The notes below the pieces were generated by a model that worked only from the letters and a program-made list of their open reading frames with translations, made no database searches and was not told the origin of the DNA. A stretch of 64,000 bases of DNA from Flectonema sp. DT1601 (lineage: Eukaryota; Euglenozoa; Diplonemea; Diplonemida; Diplonemidae). How positions within the stretch are numbered: position 1 is the stretch's first letter; each line of letters opens with the position of its first letter. Positions 1-15,000 of this stretch are shown one piece after another. A program made the position numbers and the translations under genes. The stretch covers positions 868,001-932,000 of the forward strand of contig OZ025799.1 of NCBI GenBank assembly GCA_964019425.1, written 5' to 3'.

Positions 1-3000
1 TGAAAAATCAAACGTAGCACTTTGCAATGCCTCAGTGGCATTCATCTGTTTCTCTGTAAGGATCCTATCATCAGCAGCTGTATAACTCATTCCTAATGTG
101 TATTTTCCAGCTCCAGGATATTGAATGTAAATATCGTTAAATGTCACTTCTCCGTTTTCGATGGGTTGGCTGAGAGTGCCTTGAAGTCCATCGTACTTTG
201 ATCCGAGTGGACTGTTTGTCCATTTTATTATATTCAAAGTAACATTACCTCCTCTCACTAAGTCATCTCTGATTCCAATTGGACTGCCTGCTTCATCATA
301 AAACTTAACGGTGATGTCATTTAGAGTAGTTATAACATCGGATACTTCTGAGTATAAGTCTGTTGATGATTGAGGAATCCAGTCAGGACATGTTCCAGTT
401 TTACAGGATTTTATGACGTGTCTCATTGACTTTGGTAATCCCAATATATAATAAACTACGTTAGATTGGCTAAACTTTTGTCCATCCATTGAAACTTCTA
501 CTGTCGTTTGTATTGGTTTTGGTACTACTGGTTGTTCACATTTCATTGAGCTACTGCTAAGCCAAGTTCCACGAGTAATGATCCCACCTATGGTACACTT
601 GACATATGCAGAGTTAAGAAACCCTGTACCATGAACAGTAATAATCTCAGATTGAATAAAGAATCCCCTATCCGGAACTACTCTGGTTACAATAGGAAGA
701 TCAATATGTCTGACCATGATTCCATTAGCAGTGAATCTGTTAGTACTACCAAATGATATTTCCAGAGGGACGTTGCGACAGCTGTCATAATTTGGTACCT
801 TTGGAGCAACACACATCACTGTCGTGTCATTCACTAAAGTAACCTGCCTGCTTCCACTAACAATGTGGGTGCCAAACTTACAATGTGGTTCAGAATTTGG
901 GAATCCCTTACCACGAACTAATACAATTGTTCCTCCAGTGCCGTCAACAACATTTGGATTTATAGATTCCAAATCGTAAAGGTTTAATAACAATACTTGA
1001 AGTCTTGGTAGTTTTAATACCACATATAAAACACGTGAATATTTGTGAACCGTTGCTGCAACAGCTACTTGATATGATGTGATTACATTCTCATAGTTTC
1101 CTTGATAAGTAGGAGGTTGTTGAGATAAATCTATTGATGAGATTTTTCTAATAGCTGACGGTGTTTGTGATCTCAATCCTAAATACAAATGCTCAAGTCT
1201 ATCAGTCGCAGCATCACTTCCAATAATCGGATCATTAATATCTGGTTGATCGAAAACCATGAATCCAATACCATTTTCCTTACCTAACCACTGCTCATCT
1301 TCGATTATTTTATATGCGAATTTACTCGTTTCCTTTACAGCTGTTATAAACACTCTTCCGCATACAACACCTCTCGAGTCTTCAGCTTTATTATGTGTTT
1401 GAATTGCTACATAAAGCCAGTTATCCCTAACTAACATTTGTGTTATCTTTTCACATGGAACTCGACCACAGAACCCAGGAGTAAAACTAAAAACTTCTCT
1501 GATAGTAAACTGAGCTGTGGGTGATGGGTTTAGAACGTGAGCTGTCGGTAGGAATATCTTCGTTAATCGCACACGATAATTAAGAGTACCAGCGACCATC
1601 ACATACGGGAATTGTTTATTCGCATCAATAAAAATCATTCGATGAATGGTATCAAATGTAAATAAAGGAATCGTAGTCGTGAATTCATGAGACACAAATC
1701 TCGTCCAATCCGTCATATTTACACAACTGGCTGTGACAGTTTCCGTACATGTTGCTGACAAGTGATTCGCCGTATCATAAATGGCAGGTATTTTGGTTAA
1801 ATAAAACTTAGCAAGCGTCTCATCAGTTGATAGGTATTCTTTAATAATTACATAGATAGCCTTGTGATAAGAGTCTACAACTATTTCTTCTAAACGTTGA
1901 ATCATGGTCGTATCATCACTTCCAGTGAAATCAGTGATCGCTCTTGAGCTAACGCTACCAACACCACTACTGGTACATTGAGTTGCAAGAGCTGTTTCTG
2001 CTTCAGTTCCTGTCATCTTAAAGGGAATAACAGCTGATTGTGATGCACCTGTTGTAGGTTTTCGTTTTTTTTTTTAAAACAACAACAGGAATAGAAATAT
2101 ATAAGTCGATAACATACCTCTGAGTCCAACATAAAACATAGAATCAAGTTGGACTGTTCCAACGATATCTGTTCCATAACCAAGTTTTGATGATAGAGAA
2201 CAAGTATCAACGTAAACCCAATCTGTGTTGGTACCACTGCATGGTTTCTTCCATTTAGATATATCAGTTCCGGCCATCGCATATAAGAAAGTTAAATCAG
2301 TTGCTCCACAAGTAGCCGATGCATTAACAAGAATAATATCACCTCGTACGTAGTCATACGACTTGGATGATCTATCAGTAGCGTCAACTATTAGATTCTT
2401 GAGAGTGCTGATCTTGTTCGCTGATGTTGTTATTACTTCAGAACACTTCTCTCCGCGATATCCTTCTTGACATGTATCACATTCATCACCTGTCCAGTAT
2501 CCACGAACAGTATCTGAATAACATGTACACTCTCCAGTTGAACATATTCCATGCATGCTGCATTGACAGTCTTCTTTGCATTCTGTTCCCATGTAGCCGT
2601 CTTTACAAACATTGCATGATGTTCCTCCCCAGTATCCTTTAACATAATCAGCATCACAAACACATGATCCAGAAGTACTACACACACCATGACTAGAACA
2701 TGTAGTGGTGGTACAAAATCTTGAACAGGTTTGTCCATAGTAGTTGTTATCACAATTACAGTAACCTGATGACAGACACGATCCTTTGTTACTACAGGTA
2801 GCAGATGTACAGAATTTAATACACTCTAAACCGTAATAGTTTGCGTCACATGAAGCACAGTCCAAGGTATTTATTACATCACTGACTGATGTTCTGAGAC
2901 GCTGAAAATGACCTTTTTGATCATCTTGATAACAATTACATAATCCTGTTTCTTTATCACATCCAGAAGAGCCTTTTACAGTGCAATTGCAGTAGTGTTG

Positions 3001-6000
3001 GCAATGTGCTCCCCAATAACCTTCTAGACATTCATTGCAAACATCACCTATAACTGGATGTTCACATACACATAAGGAATTACAAGACGTTGTTGAATTA
3101 CAATAGACACCAAACTGAGGGTTACAAACTCCCTGTTGACCACATGTCGTGGAATTGCAATGTGATTCGCAGTATGTTCCGTAGTAGTTTTCTGAACAGA
3201 TGCAATAGCCTGATGTGTCGCATGAGCCGTGAGTGCCGCATTCATCTACATTACCATCTCTACAACTACTGAAGACTTTACAATCGGATCCTTTATATCT
3301 AACTTGGCATTCATTACAAAGAGATCCACTCCAGTGACCATCGTTGTCGTTGTTTCTGCAAATTCCTAATTCTTCATTTCTACCGACTTCTCTGAAACCC
3401 TGTGCCACATACTGGATTGACATATTAAAAAAAGATCCCGGATCAAGACACGTGACACGAGCTACTAAATAATCAGCTCCAAGTGGAACAATCCCCTGAC
3501 ACATATCATTCGTGTGAGGATATCTCTCAGGATTGTAACACGACGGTGATGAAAGTCTTAAAAATAAATCCTCCATCGTAGATTTAGTTTCAGGAATCCT
3601 TTCTATTTGGTTATCATTTGTACCTTTAAAGCTGCTCGTTAGAATGCTTCGTTTCTTTTTACAGATCGAAGAGGCTTTTGAAATGCGACCTAAATCAGAA
3701 TTTGTTTTTGGTGCTTTTTCCGAGTGCTCATCAAGGCTGAAAATGTCACTGCAAAAAGCAGGAAAAACTCGTAAACCTAAATAGTCGTTGTCGGGATCCT
3801 TAGCAAGAACACTGCAGCCTGCAACAGGTGTTGTTGTTGATGGGTCCCAATAAGAATTCGTGAAAGGCTGTCCAACAATTAGTTCAGCATGCCCTGATTC
3901 TCCGTATGTCAAGTCAGTGTAATCACACTCAACACAAAGGTCAGGATCACAAAAAGGATCACCAGCACAGTTGCAATGTTTTTTAGTTGACTTACAGTGG
4001 TACTTCGCTGTAGTAGCGCATTCAGATTTTGGTATTGGTTGTTTTCCTTTATACCGTAACCAACCTTTGCTTGATGGAGAATAATCACAAGCCATATCTC
4101 TACATGAAGGTGCCCCTCTTGGTGGTCTGTGTAACGACTCTGGCGTGCATAAATTACAGTCAATTGGACAGTTTTGATTAGCACACCATGGTGGCCAACT
4201 CTCGTTAAACTTACTGGTTACTCTTTCAATACAATCAACATGAGGAACACTTGTTTTTAGTAATAATGTATCCTTGTACACAGTTCTCATTATAGTTGAA
4301 GTTGTAGGACTGTTGTATTTTGATTTATATTGTGGCTCACAGATACCTGTAAAACTTGTTAATGGATATTCCAAAGGCTGATCTCTCGATTGTCTGTCGA
4401 AGAGATCTTCGTAACTGTGGCCGTTGAAGTTTACTGGTTTGTGAAAAACGTTCCAAAAACAAGATTCTGAATGACTGACTCCATCAACAGTAGTCGTACT
4501 GCCCTTAGAATTACACTGTTCTTCAGTCCAATCTCCATGACATGTTGATGTGGATACATAAGAACATGATGACTCATCACTTTCAGTAATCCAACTGCAG
4601 TGAGATTGTAGAGCACATGTTTCTTCTGTTGTTAATGAAGTGCAGTCTGTTTGTAATTCTTGTCGTAAGTCTATCCAAATCTTATCAGCATGAGGACACT
4701 CTTCAGATGAGGTGAGTAGCCGATCACTTTTTGTAAAAAGTGAATACACAAAATATAATTCTTCTTCAGTGCCATCAAGACTTAGCAATGTTCCACCCTC
4801 AGAATTACAATCAGTGTTGGCATCGGTGATGTCTGAACAAGATCCGAATACCTTGTAACAATATTCATTATAATACATCCATCCTTCACCACATGATGAT
4901 GCGAGTGATGTTGCGATATCACAGTCACCACCACCTTGAAGTGAAGCTTTGTAAGGACTTAATTCTGATACTTCTATTCCGTAGTATAACGATCCGCCAA
5001 TTGGTTGGATTGTGAATCTACCAGTTGGTGGAACTGTGTACACATTTCGGTATTTTGAAATAAAAACACCGCAATCATCACCTGAATATCCTCTTATGCA
5101 GGAACCACATTCATCATCGGGACTCCAAAATCCCATTAAGCCTGTTTGAACGCAGTCGCATTCTGTGGGATATTCTCCACAGAATCCGTGACCGTTACAG
5201 CAGCTTGTGAATGCTTTTGGTGTTATCTTTACTCCTAAGGAAGAATCTCCAGCAGAAATAAATATCATAAAGAAGTTTGTTTCTCCTCGAGGAATAGTTG
5301 TTCTGCAAGTACTCTTTCTCGACGTTGGTATCCAAGACTCAGATGTTGTACAATCAAGAACAACATCATTCTGAGCTGCAATCCAATAACTCCAAACAAG
5401 AGTGTTTCTCGCAGTCGCAGCTGATCGAAACGATGGAAGGATGCGAAGCTCTACAGTTCGTAGCTGACTGAGCGTCTTATTCTCATCTAAGATTTCAATC
5501 TCAAACTCAACAACACTATACGACAATACAGAGTAAGGTCCAACACTTCCCTCTCCATATGAGAATAAATCAAAAACATAAGTATTTAACGTTGCTTCTG
5601 CTTCAGTAGTGCAATCTTGACCAAACCATCCATATTCAGGTAGGCATTGGTCGCATAATATTCCAGTGAAACCGTATAATTGAACACCTTGTGTGTCTGC
5701 AGGACAGCTACAGGAACCTTCCTCTCTGTCTAATGAGCCCCACAACTTTGATGGAAGATTATCTAACTCGCATGTTAGTTCACATGAAGTCCCGAACCAG
5801 TCACCCCAACAGATGTCACATTGTGTTCCATTCCACATTCCCATTGTTGCGTCAAGGTCACATTTGCATTCACCGAAACGTGTTTGAGGTCGAACTGGTT
5901 TGCATATGTCGTCCTTTTCCTTTCTACATCTTCCTTCTAAATCGTACTTTCCAATGTTGCAATTGTAGCCGTCTCTGCAGGTGCATATGTTTGAAGAATC

Positions 6001-9000
6001 TGGGAAGGAATTGGCTCCACATCCTCCGTCCGATATGAGACCTTGGCAACCACTAACTTTACCAGCACCTCTTTCACAAATATTGTAAGTCGGATCGCAG
6101 TAGTATCCAGGAATACATCTGCAGTGATCTTGAAATGGTTCGCTGTCTGCTGTGCATGTGCATTCTCCATTACAAGTTTTATCACAACCAGTAACAGAAA
6201 TATCAAGGTTTGGATTAGAACACTTTCCTTTACCAGAGCAACTCCATCCATTTGATGTAACACATTTACATTCTAATGTTTTGGGTTCTGGTCGTATAAT
6301 ATAACTTGGACCACTACAAGAAGAGTAGCATAGTCCTGATGAGCTTGAGCATGAGAAACCCCATTCACAAAAGCATTGCCAGACACCTCCGAGGTATATA
6401 ATCTTAGAGTGGGGATCAGTGCATTTTCCTCCTGCGAGGACGTTGTGGATACTGAAATAGCTGTTGATGTCGAATGGTATGAGTTTATCAGATGAAAGCA
6501 TTCCATTACACCATCCATTACCACCTGCATCTTCACACTTACCAAACTTGCAGTCATATCCTTTATCACAAGAACATGTTGTGTGGTTTCTAGTTGCGAA
6601 TTCCGTACAAACTAAATCAGAACGCGCATCTTTTTTACAAGATCCGTCACCTGAAGGTGGATGACATTTACCATCATCACGTGTTCCTTCTCTTCCGCAA
6701 TAGTTTCCATCTGGACATTTGCACAACTGATTGTTTACTACACCTGCTATACATGTTCCATCAGGTTTAGGTCTTTGATCACAATAACCAGTGTTCTCTG
6801 TTTCTGATACGCAGTAACCAAATTTTTGACTTGCTGCTGTTTTGTCGCATACCGATCCAGCAATGCACTTACACTTCTTTAAGGCATCTGTTGTGATGTA
6901 TGTGTTATTTGAAACACAGTGAACACCACATACAGGTGGATGATCACAATAACCAATAAGTAACTTCTTATTTGTGGGTGCTATCATACAGCTTATTGTT
7001 GGTTCTGGTGGACGTGGGATAGGATCAGCAATGCATGTTCCGTAATTACAACTAAACGATGGAAGGCATCGACAAAGAACTCCATTTATCCATCCGTTGG
7101 GACAACTGCAGAGTGGATTAGCATAAGCATTACACTTATTAATACATCCACCAGTACATCTACCTGTTGAGTAGTCACAATCAGTAATACCAGAATTACA
7201 CGTGCATGTCATTGAATTAATATCAACATATGTACGTGGATCAATACACGGTGTATCACCTGATTTTGGTAGAGTTCCACACTTTCCTTCTCCAGGAGGG
7301 GAATGGATACAATAACCGTTTGTTAAACAAGAATTGCTACCACCAATACAATTACATATGCCACCAGATATGAATGTGTTACTATCTAAACATCCTCCTA
7401 GAGAGTCAATAGAACTTCCACACATTCCTTCTAATCTCTCAGGTGATGTTGTTCCTGTTGTTGGATTTGACCAACCAGGTGTTGGTGTATAAGGATAGAA
7501 TAATTGACCTGGATCTTGAACAGGTGATCCAGTGATAGATCCATGATTAGGTAATGTTGTCATCATATACTGTGGTGTAGGTGTATAAGGCCATAAAGAC
7601 GATCCTCCTGGTTGAGTAACTGAACCAGTTCCTTGAGGTGAACTAGTAAATGGCCAGAAACTAGACATTTCATTTGGTGTTGCAGTATGAGGCCATATAT
7701 CAATACCTGGGTCATGAGTAAACGAACCCCCATCATTACCTGGTGTTGGTGTAAAAGGCCAGAAGCTAATTCCTGGATCTTCCGGCATTGAGGGACCTTC
7801 AGTAAGTGGAAAGAAACTCCCTCCAGTATCAGGACCAGATGTATACGGCCAGAAACTCCCACCACCCTGGTCTGGTGCACCCGTAAACGGCCAGGAACTC
7901 ATTCCACCACCCTGACTTGGCGCACCCGTGAACGGCCAGAAACCCCCGCCACCCTGGTCTGGAGCACCCCCACCACCGTCTGGTGCACCCGTAAACGGCC
8001 AGGAACTCATTCCACCACCCTGACTTGGCGCACCCGTGAACGGCCAGAAACCCCCACCACCCTGGTCTGGAGCATCTGTGAACGGCCAGGAACTCATTCC
8101 ACCGCCCTGACTTGGCGCACCCGTGTGCGGCCAGAAGCTCCCACCACCCTGGTCTGGAGCACCCCCACCACCGTCTGGCGCACCCGTAAACGGCCAGGAA
8201 CTCATTCCACCACCCTGACCTGGAGCTCCTGTGTACGGCCAGGAACTCATTCCGCCACCCTGACTTGGCGCGCCAGTGTGCGGCCAGACACTCATCCCAC
8301 CACCCTGACTCGGTGTACCAGTATGCGGCCAGATATCCATTCCAGGATCATGTGGTCCTTCAGTATGCGGCCACATTGGATCACCTGGACTACCTGTATG
8401 AGGCCACATGCTGCTACCAAATTGCGGTGTTGCTGTAAAAGGCCATTCATTCATATCTGGGTGCATCATAGGTATCTCAGTAAAAGGCCAGACACTTGAG
8501 GCACCACCCCCAGGCTCTCCCCCAGTACCCATATTAGGATCTGGTCCAGTACCACCTCCACTACCACCAGTCCCGTTTGATGAATTAGGACCACCACCAC
8601 CACCACCACCAGATGGAGAAGTGAACGCAGGAGACGGAGTGTACGGCCAATATTTCAATTCAGCATCATAAGGTGGTGCTTCAGTATAGATCATTGGATC
8701 AGCTGGTTTTGTATGAGGCCATAAATGTGATCCATCAAAAGACGGTGATGGAGTGAATGGCCACAAAGATGACGAATCACTCGGAGTGTCAACCCCTCGA
8801 TTTATAAAGTCTGGAGATGCCGTCACATCGTAACCAACATCAACGATATCAATAATTACACTGTCTGGATTGAAATATGTTTCTGAATTATAATTTCCAT
8901 TAAACCTCTCGGGGTTTATCTTCTCATCACATCCAGTCTTCGTTATCGCAGGTGGTGGCGGTAACACTGTCTTTGACGTATCTGGAGCATAACACTCTCC

Positions 9001-12000
9001 TAGCAAAGTCACGTTGGATAATCTAGGACTGTACTTTATTCTAACATTTCTATTCATAACGTGATTTATAAATAAATCTCTTTCAGAAGGTAATTTTGAT
9101 ATTACTTCTGGTACAGTAATATCTAAAGAAAGAAGCCAAGACAGTCGAGTACTGAGAACCTTTTCTGGATTGAAACCAGTTTCTACAAGCACATCACAAA
9201 CACCTCCACCGTAGTATAGAAGTCCGAGAGAATCATCAATGTTTGCTTGAAGCATTAAACAAATATCCAAGGGATCTCTTCGAGATATCATAGTAATCTC
9301 AGGTGGTATATATGCAGTTAGGGATTCATAATCCCCAGATTTCCCATATGTATCAAAACATGTTCCCCTTCCAACAAGTTGTCCAATATGAGCACAGAAA
9401 CATGGAATTTCTGCTGTGCATTTCGGTGAGTACAGAGAGCCTAATGACTTTGGGTTGTAGTATAAGTGACTTGTTCTCTTTAGTCGAATGCAGCCGTAAG
9501 CTGCGACGGCTTTTAGCCAGTTGGGAGCTTCGCCTCGATATTCAAAATGTTTAACCTGTCCCCAAGCGAAACACTCGGCCTCTGTCAATGGTCTTTTCAT
9601 TATCGCATAGCAATCCCTGGTGTCGGTTGTTGTTGGAGGGGATTCGGGAACTCGTTGCCAGGAAGAGCCTTGTGCTTGAATGACACCATCGCCAATCCAA
9701 CGATTTGAATGAATATCAAAGTACTCTAACATCAGAGTTGAGGACTGTTCTTGTTCTCTGTAACTCTGTCCGATACGAATACACTTTACGGTGACGTTGT
9801 TATCGAATTGATATCCAATGAAATCCCTACCCGGGAGAGATGTTGTGTTTGGACTCCACTTTCCGTCACCACACTTATACCCGCGATCACCGTCAAGATA
9901 ATTTTGATCAGAAAGTGATTCTGAAGGGAAACTAGAACAATTCCCACCCCATCTAGAAACTAACAGAGATCCATAACCACCTGTCATACAACAACCACAA
10001 CTTGTGGATACGAGAAGTGTGTGATTATTGACGACTGATATCCCAAAGCTCGCGAGTGTCTTGTCGCAGAGTCCAGCCCGTTTTAAATTTTCACAATTCG
10101 ATAATTGAAATGTAAATTGAGATTGAAAATAACTAACAATAGATTCCTTAGCATAAGGCCAACTGTTGACCGAAGTATTTTGACAAGCAGAGTCTGTTGG
10201 CGGGACGGACACACCATGACCAGATAAGAAACCGTTAGTGAGATCGACTGTGCAGGATTCGTCTGCAAACATTCGGAGTTCGTGGACTACCCAAGCGGGT
10301 GAAATAGTTTCAGTATTTCTAACTCTCCATCTGCTACTTATTGGTATTCGTGTACCTCTTTGACAGATACATTTATGAAGTTCAGAACAGCCTTCTTGTT
10401 TAGTACTGTGGCTGTAGGTCCATCTCAGACGTCCACCACCAAAAGTGAAGCTGCACCCATTCGGAATTGGACGTACACTTGTAAATGAGTTCTTCATCAT
10501 GTTTAAGAAGGTTGCGAAATATCCACACTGGTCAGTAGTTCGTATTGTGTGTAGTTGAGGATATTCTTCACAGTAGCCGCTGTCAATAACTTGAAAGACT
10601 GGTCGGTGGATCGAATATGACTGTGCTTGTCCTTCACGACATCCACATGTTCGTTGGCAGTAGTCGTTTAGTTGTTTTCCGTCAAGGTTTGAAAACCATG
10701 GGGCTCCTGAGGCAGTTACAGTATCTGAGCAAGTAACCCCTTCGCAACTACCAATGCCAGTAGAGTGGTATAATATTCCAAGTGGATCGTCAATGCATCG
10801 GCTATCAGGAAATTGAGGTATGGTTAGGTACTTACGTTGGTCAGTCATGTCCCCATACCTTTCGTTGTTGACACAGTTGTGTAGAATACATATTCCATAA
10901 AAGGTTCTTATAATTGAAAACGTATCACAATCAACCCTCTCTGCACACAATCGGAAACACTCATCCTCATCGTAGTTCATAATAGAACTGGATAGTATCT
11001 CACAGCTGGCTACTTTATTAGTACCAGTTGACCAGGCGAATCCTCTACGCAGATATTCGGTACTTCTACAGAGCAGTCTTGTTGCTGTATTTGGTGTGTT
11101 AATACCGTAAGTCAAACCGTCTTCTGTAATGAAACAACTGTTCAAAGCATCATGGCTTATCGAGGTGTTGAAAGTAAGTCCTTTTTCCATTGAAAGTTGT
11201 AAACATTCTCGGTAAGATAAGTCTGGTTGTTGCATTGCATTACAGCCAGAATCAGCAAAAAAAGAATCGAAAATTTTAAATTTTGGAAGAAGCGGTTTTG
11301 ATAATATTTTATAATTTCCCAAAGTGAGATTACCGTGGTGTAATCCTGTTAAGGTTGATGGGTTTACGTTCCACTGAACTATTCCACGTGGAGACAGAAT
11401 ACAACCCGTAGGCTGGCTTGCATTGCTCAGCTGTGTACTGATCCAGTAGAAGCCAAGAGCTCTGGTAGTTAGTTCACACTCAACGTCACTTTGAATCCTC
11501 TCAAATTTATCAAAAAAACCGACAGTCTCATCCAGTTGATCTTCACTACTAATTTCTACTAATCTCTGCCTCAGTGAAATATCAAATGGTATCTTTTCTG
11601 ACGGGATACACTTATACACAAACTTAGTCTTTGATGATCCATCAGTGTTTCTTACGATGTCTATAGAGGTTCTTCCAATAAATTTATCTTTATATTTCAT
11701 TTCTGAACTAGAGATATCATTACATAAAACTGCTTGTGGAAGTACTGACGATGAATCAGTTACAGTGATTGTATCACTTCCGCATATGATATTAGTTATA
11801 TCAAGCCATTCTATGTGGACTTGACCTTCTCTACAATTGATTATATGACATTCTCGATATGATGCTGATCTTGTTATCGTCACGAATTTTTCACTGCTGT
11901 GCTGCGTTGTTTGTACAGTTTCCGGACATGTTGGAATCAGATCAGGGATGCACCACCAGTCAAAGGTAAATGTTACTTTTGGTCTTATTCTTAAGAACAC

Positions 12001-15000
12001 CATTCCAGTATGAGATGCTTGCATAACAGCAGTCGATAATTTTCCGCATGCGGCGGAGAATTGTTGTCCTCCGATATCCCAATTTTGGATATCATCATTT
12101 GAATTGATGGCGGCGACACCACCACAACCGCAGTGATCACCACATCGGGTGGAGTTGTTCATTTCAATAATATGAATCCGAACGAATCCTTTCTTACAAT
12201 CTAATGGAATACAATAGTCTGATGGTGGTGGTGGTGGAGGTGGTTGTGGAGGACCTCCAGTCATACCTGAGTACTGAGGTTTCACAACTTCTCTCTTCGG
12301 TTTTACAAACGTTATTCGATTCGGTGAAATCAAACTACCAACAGGAGGTTGAAATTGTTTATAAGAATTTAATGGAGTACACCACTCAGGTGATGAATAA
12401 CAGTTTATCTCAATATTGAAATTAGGAAACGGCGGTACAAACTCCACTACAATATCCGCATCATAACCTAAACTAACTTCTGACCATTCCTGAAGGGTCT
12501 CCCAATCTGGTGACATTTCACATAAAGGTTTTATACCATCGGAGGTGTGTATTCTTATATGTCCACATTGATTACAATTTGATGTTGTCGTACAATTATT
12601 TATTGAGTACTGATTCCATGTTAAATAAAGTTCTCCAGGACAAATAACTCTCGTACAGACCGGCATTGTCTCTGGTACAGATGAAAGAAAGTTTTCCTTA
12701 GTGAAGACACTACTAGGATTTACTAAGTATGGATGATCACTACATGTTTCTGGATCAATTGATGACGAGTTGTGTAATCTGATCATGCTCTTAGTCACAG
12801 ATATATCTGCAAGGTGTGGGAAAGTAGTTCCCACTCGAAAACAGTTTCTAGCAGTCCATTTGATTTGTTCCCCAATTTCTGGTGGTGCTTCTACCACAGC
12901 CTTAAATGAATCTTCAGCTGAGCTAATCGTTATTTCACCTAAACTACTATCTTCATACATACTTGAATCGTATCTCCATCTAGTCACACCAAACTGATCC
13001 AGACACGTCACGAGAATGTCTTGAACAGTATGTAATGGATTTGATAAAGCTGAACTAAATTGGACACTGATTTCTAAATAAGATGGCCATGTAAGAACGC
13101 ATGGATTACCTTCAGTTGATTCTAACTGTGTGCCAGTATCAGATTGAACACATTGAGCTGGAAAGCTCATGACATGTTGATTGTATCCGTAGGAACAACT
13201 TAACTGACATTGTTGATTGAGACTTAGTACCTGACCAAGACAGTCGATGTTGTTTACTGATCTTTCAAGTGTATTTATTGAACAAGTTGGAGGAGGTTGG
13301 GTTTCATCACTCGGAGTAGACTCTTCATCTTGTGGTGAAGTTTGAAGAAGTGATCTTTTTACTAATCCAGAGATGAATTCATCATCATCCATTTTTTTTA
13401 TTTGTGATACTTGAATACCATTTTCATATTCACAATCACCATGCAATGATACAATCTGATACCAATGATCTTGATTCGCTACAATCACCAACGATTGAAA
13501 CGGTATCACACTAAGCCTGAATGTCTTACCAGATTTCGACCATTGAATCCAGACAAGTGTTTTTTGATCTGTTATACAAAGACCTGTCTTACAAGGTTTT
13601 ATATATTCTGATTTACTATTGTCATTGTTGTCACATAGTTGAATGAGTATTCGATTAACTCCAACAGCATGAATTGATATAGAGATTGGTTTGTTGTTAT
13701 TTATTATAATCTTTTTATCAGAAGTAGCCACTTCAATAGAAACGCACGACGACATCAAACTCTCGGAATCTAACAAGCTGCGACGATCTACGACCAAACC
13801 CGAACACCTTGACGAAAATTTTCCTAAAAACCCGCATTCTCCAGGTGACGAAATATCCATTGTAGTATACTTCCCGCTCCTATCAATCACTGGTATGGAA
13901 TCACTATTTTGCACGGATATCAGTTCCCATTTAACATGCTTATTTCTATAAGGCCAGAGTGTACCTACACCATGATCTAGGATGAACTCGTTTATGTCAA
14001 GTACGACTTCGTCTTTGAAAAATTTCTTTTCACTCGGAACAGTGATATTGCTCTTTAAATATCCGTTAATCCCTTTCGGTTTCGCCATTAACGATAAGAA
14101 GATACTTGGATTGTATGGGGTTCCCAAAGAGGGTTGAAAAATATTTACAGAAAAGCCATAAGTAGCAGTGAACATTCTAAAAACATCCCTGAGAGAATTC
14201 GCTAGACCATCCCTTTTATGATCTCGTATAATCACGATTGTTAAATCTATCAATTGAGTTCGACTTGATAACATTTTAATTACATCTGAACTGGGAACAC
14301 CAACACTTAAAATGATCCACATCATTCTATCACGAACTGCTGTTGGTGGATTATTCGGTGATGAGATCCCATTTAATAAAGAAGACAAAGCACATAAATG
14401 ACGTAATTCAACGTCATCTGTGTTGTTACCAAACACCTCAGTTGATAATAAAAGTTTTTTAGACTCCCAAGCATGACGTGTTTTGGTTGCATGTAGGGGT
14501 ATTAGTTTTGATCTGCTCCATTCTAAAACAGCACTGTGAGAAGGTGATTTTTTCATTGTAAAAACAACATCAGAAAATCCATTTCGAAGGACATTACGTT
14601 GTCGGTATTGACTTGACAGTTCTCCTTGAGATCCGCTCATCCCTTCAACCCAACATGCTTCTTTTCCAAGACTACCCTTTTTAATATATCGATTGTACGA
14701 TAATGTGAAACTACAATCATCCAAGTCTCCTTCGCTAGTTGCAAATAAATTTTTATTTTGCGAATCAAAACATCCAAATTGCCCCTCCGACAGTAGCAGT
14801 TGGAATGTCTTTCCTAACCTGACAATCTTCCAGATGATTGGTTTGAAATTGTTTGCCTTATTTGATGCAGTGTAATGCTCAGAAACTAATACGACGTATT
14901 CGTATACAGGATGCTCAGTATCAGTGATTGGATGGATTACTGGAGGAAGGTTATAAACATCTGCCGCGTCTGATTGAATCGGAAAAATAATTCCAGATTT

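Noticed and set aside
2074-2118. Hydrophobic tail (YIFLFLLLF) ending the first exon frame, as a GPI or membrane anchor
   Set aside because: It is translated from a GTATGT...ACAG intron. Splicing restores a 682-codon continuation with IPT/TIG domains.
8125-8671. Plus-strand open frames across the WP[FHY]T repeat
   Set aside because: They are mirror frames of the repetitive minus-strand coding sequence, with repetitive, unnatural composition.
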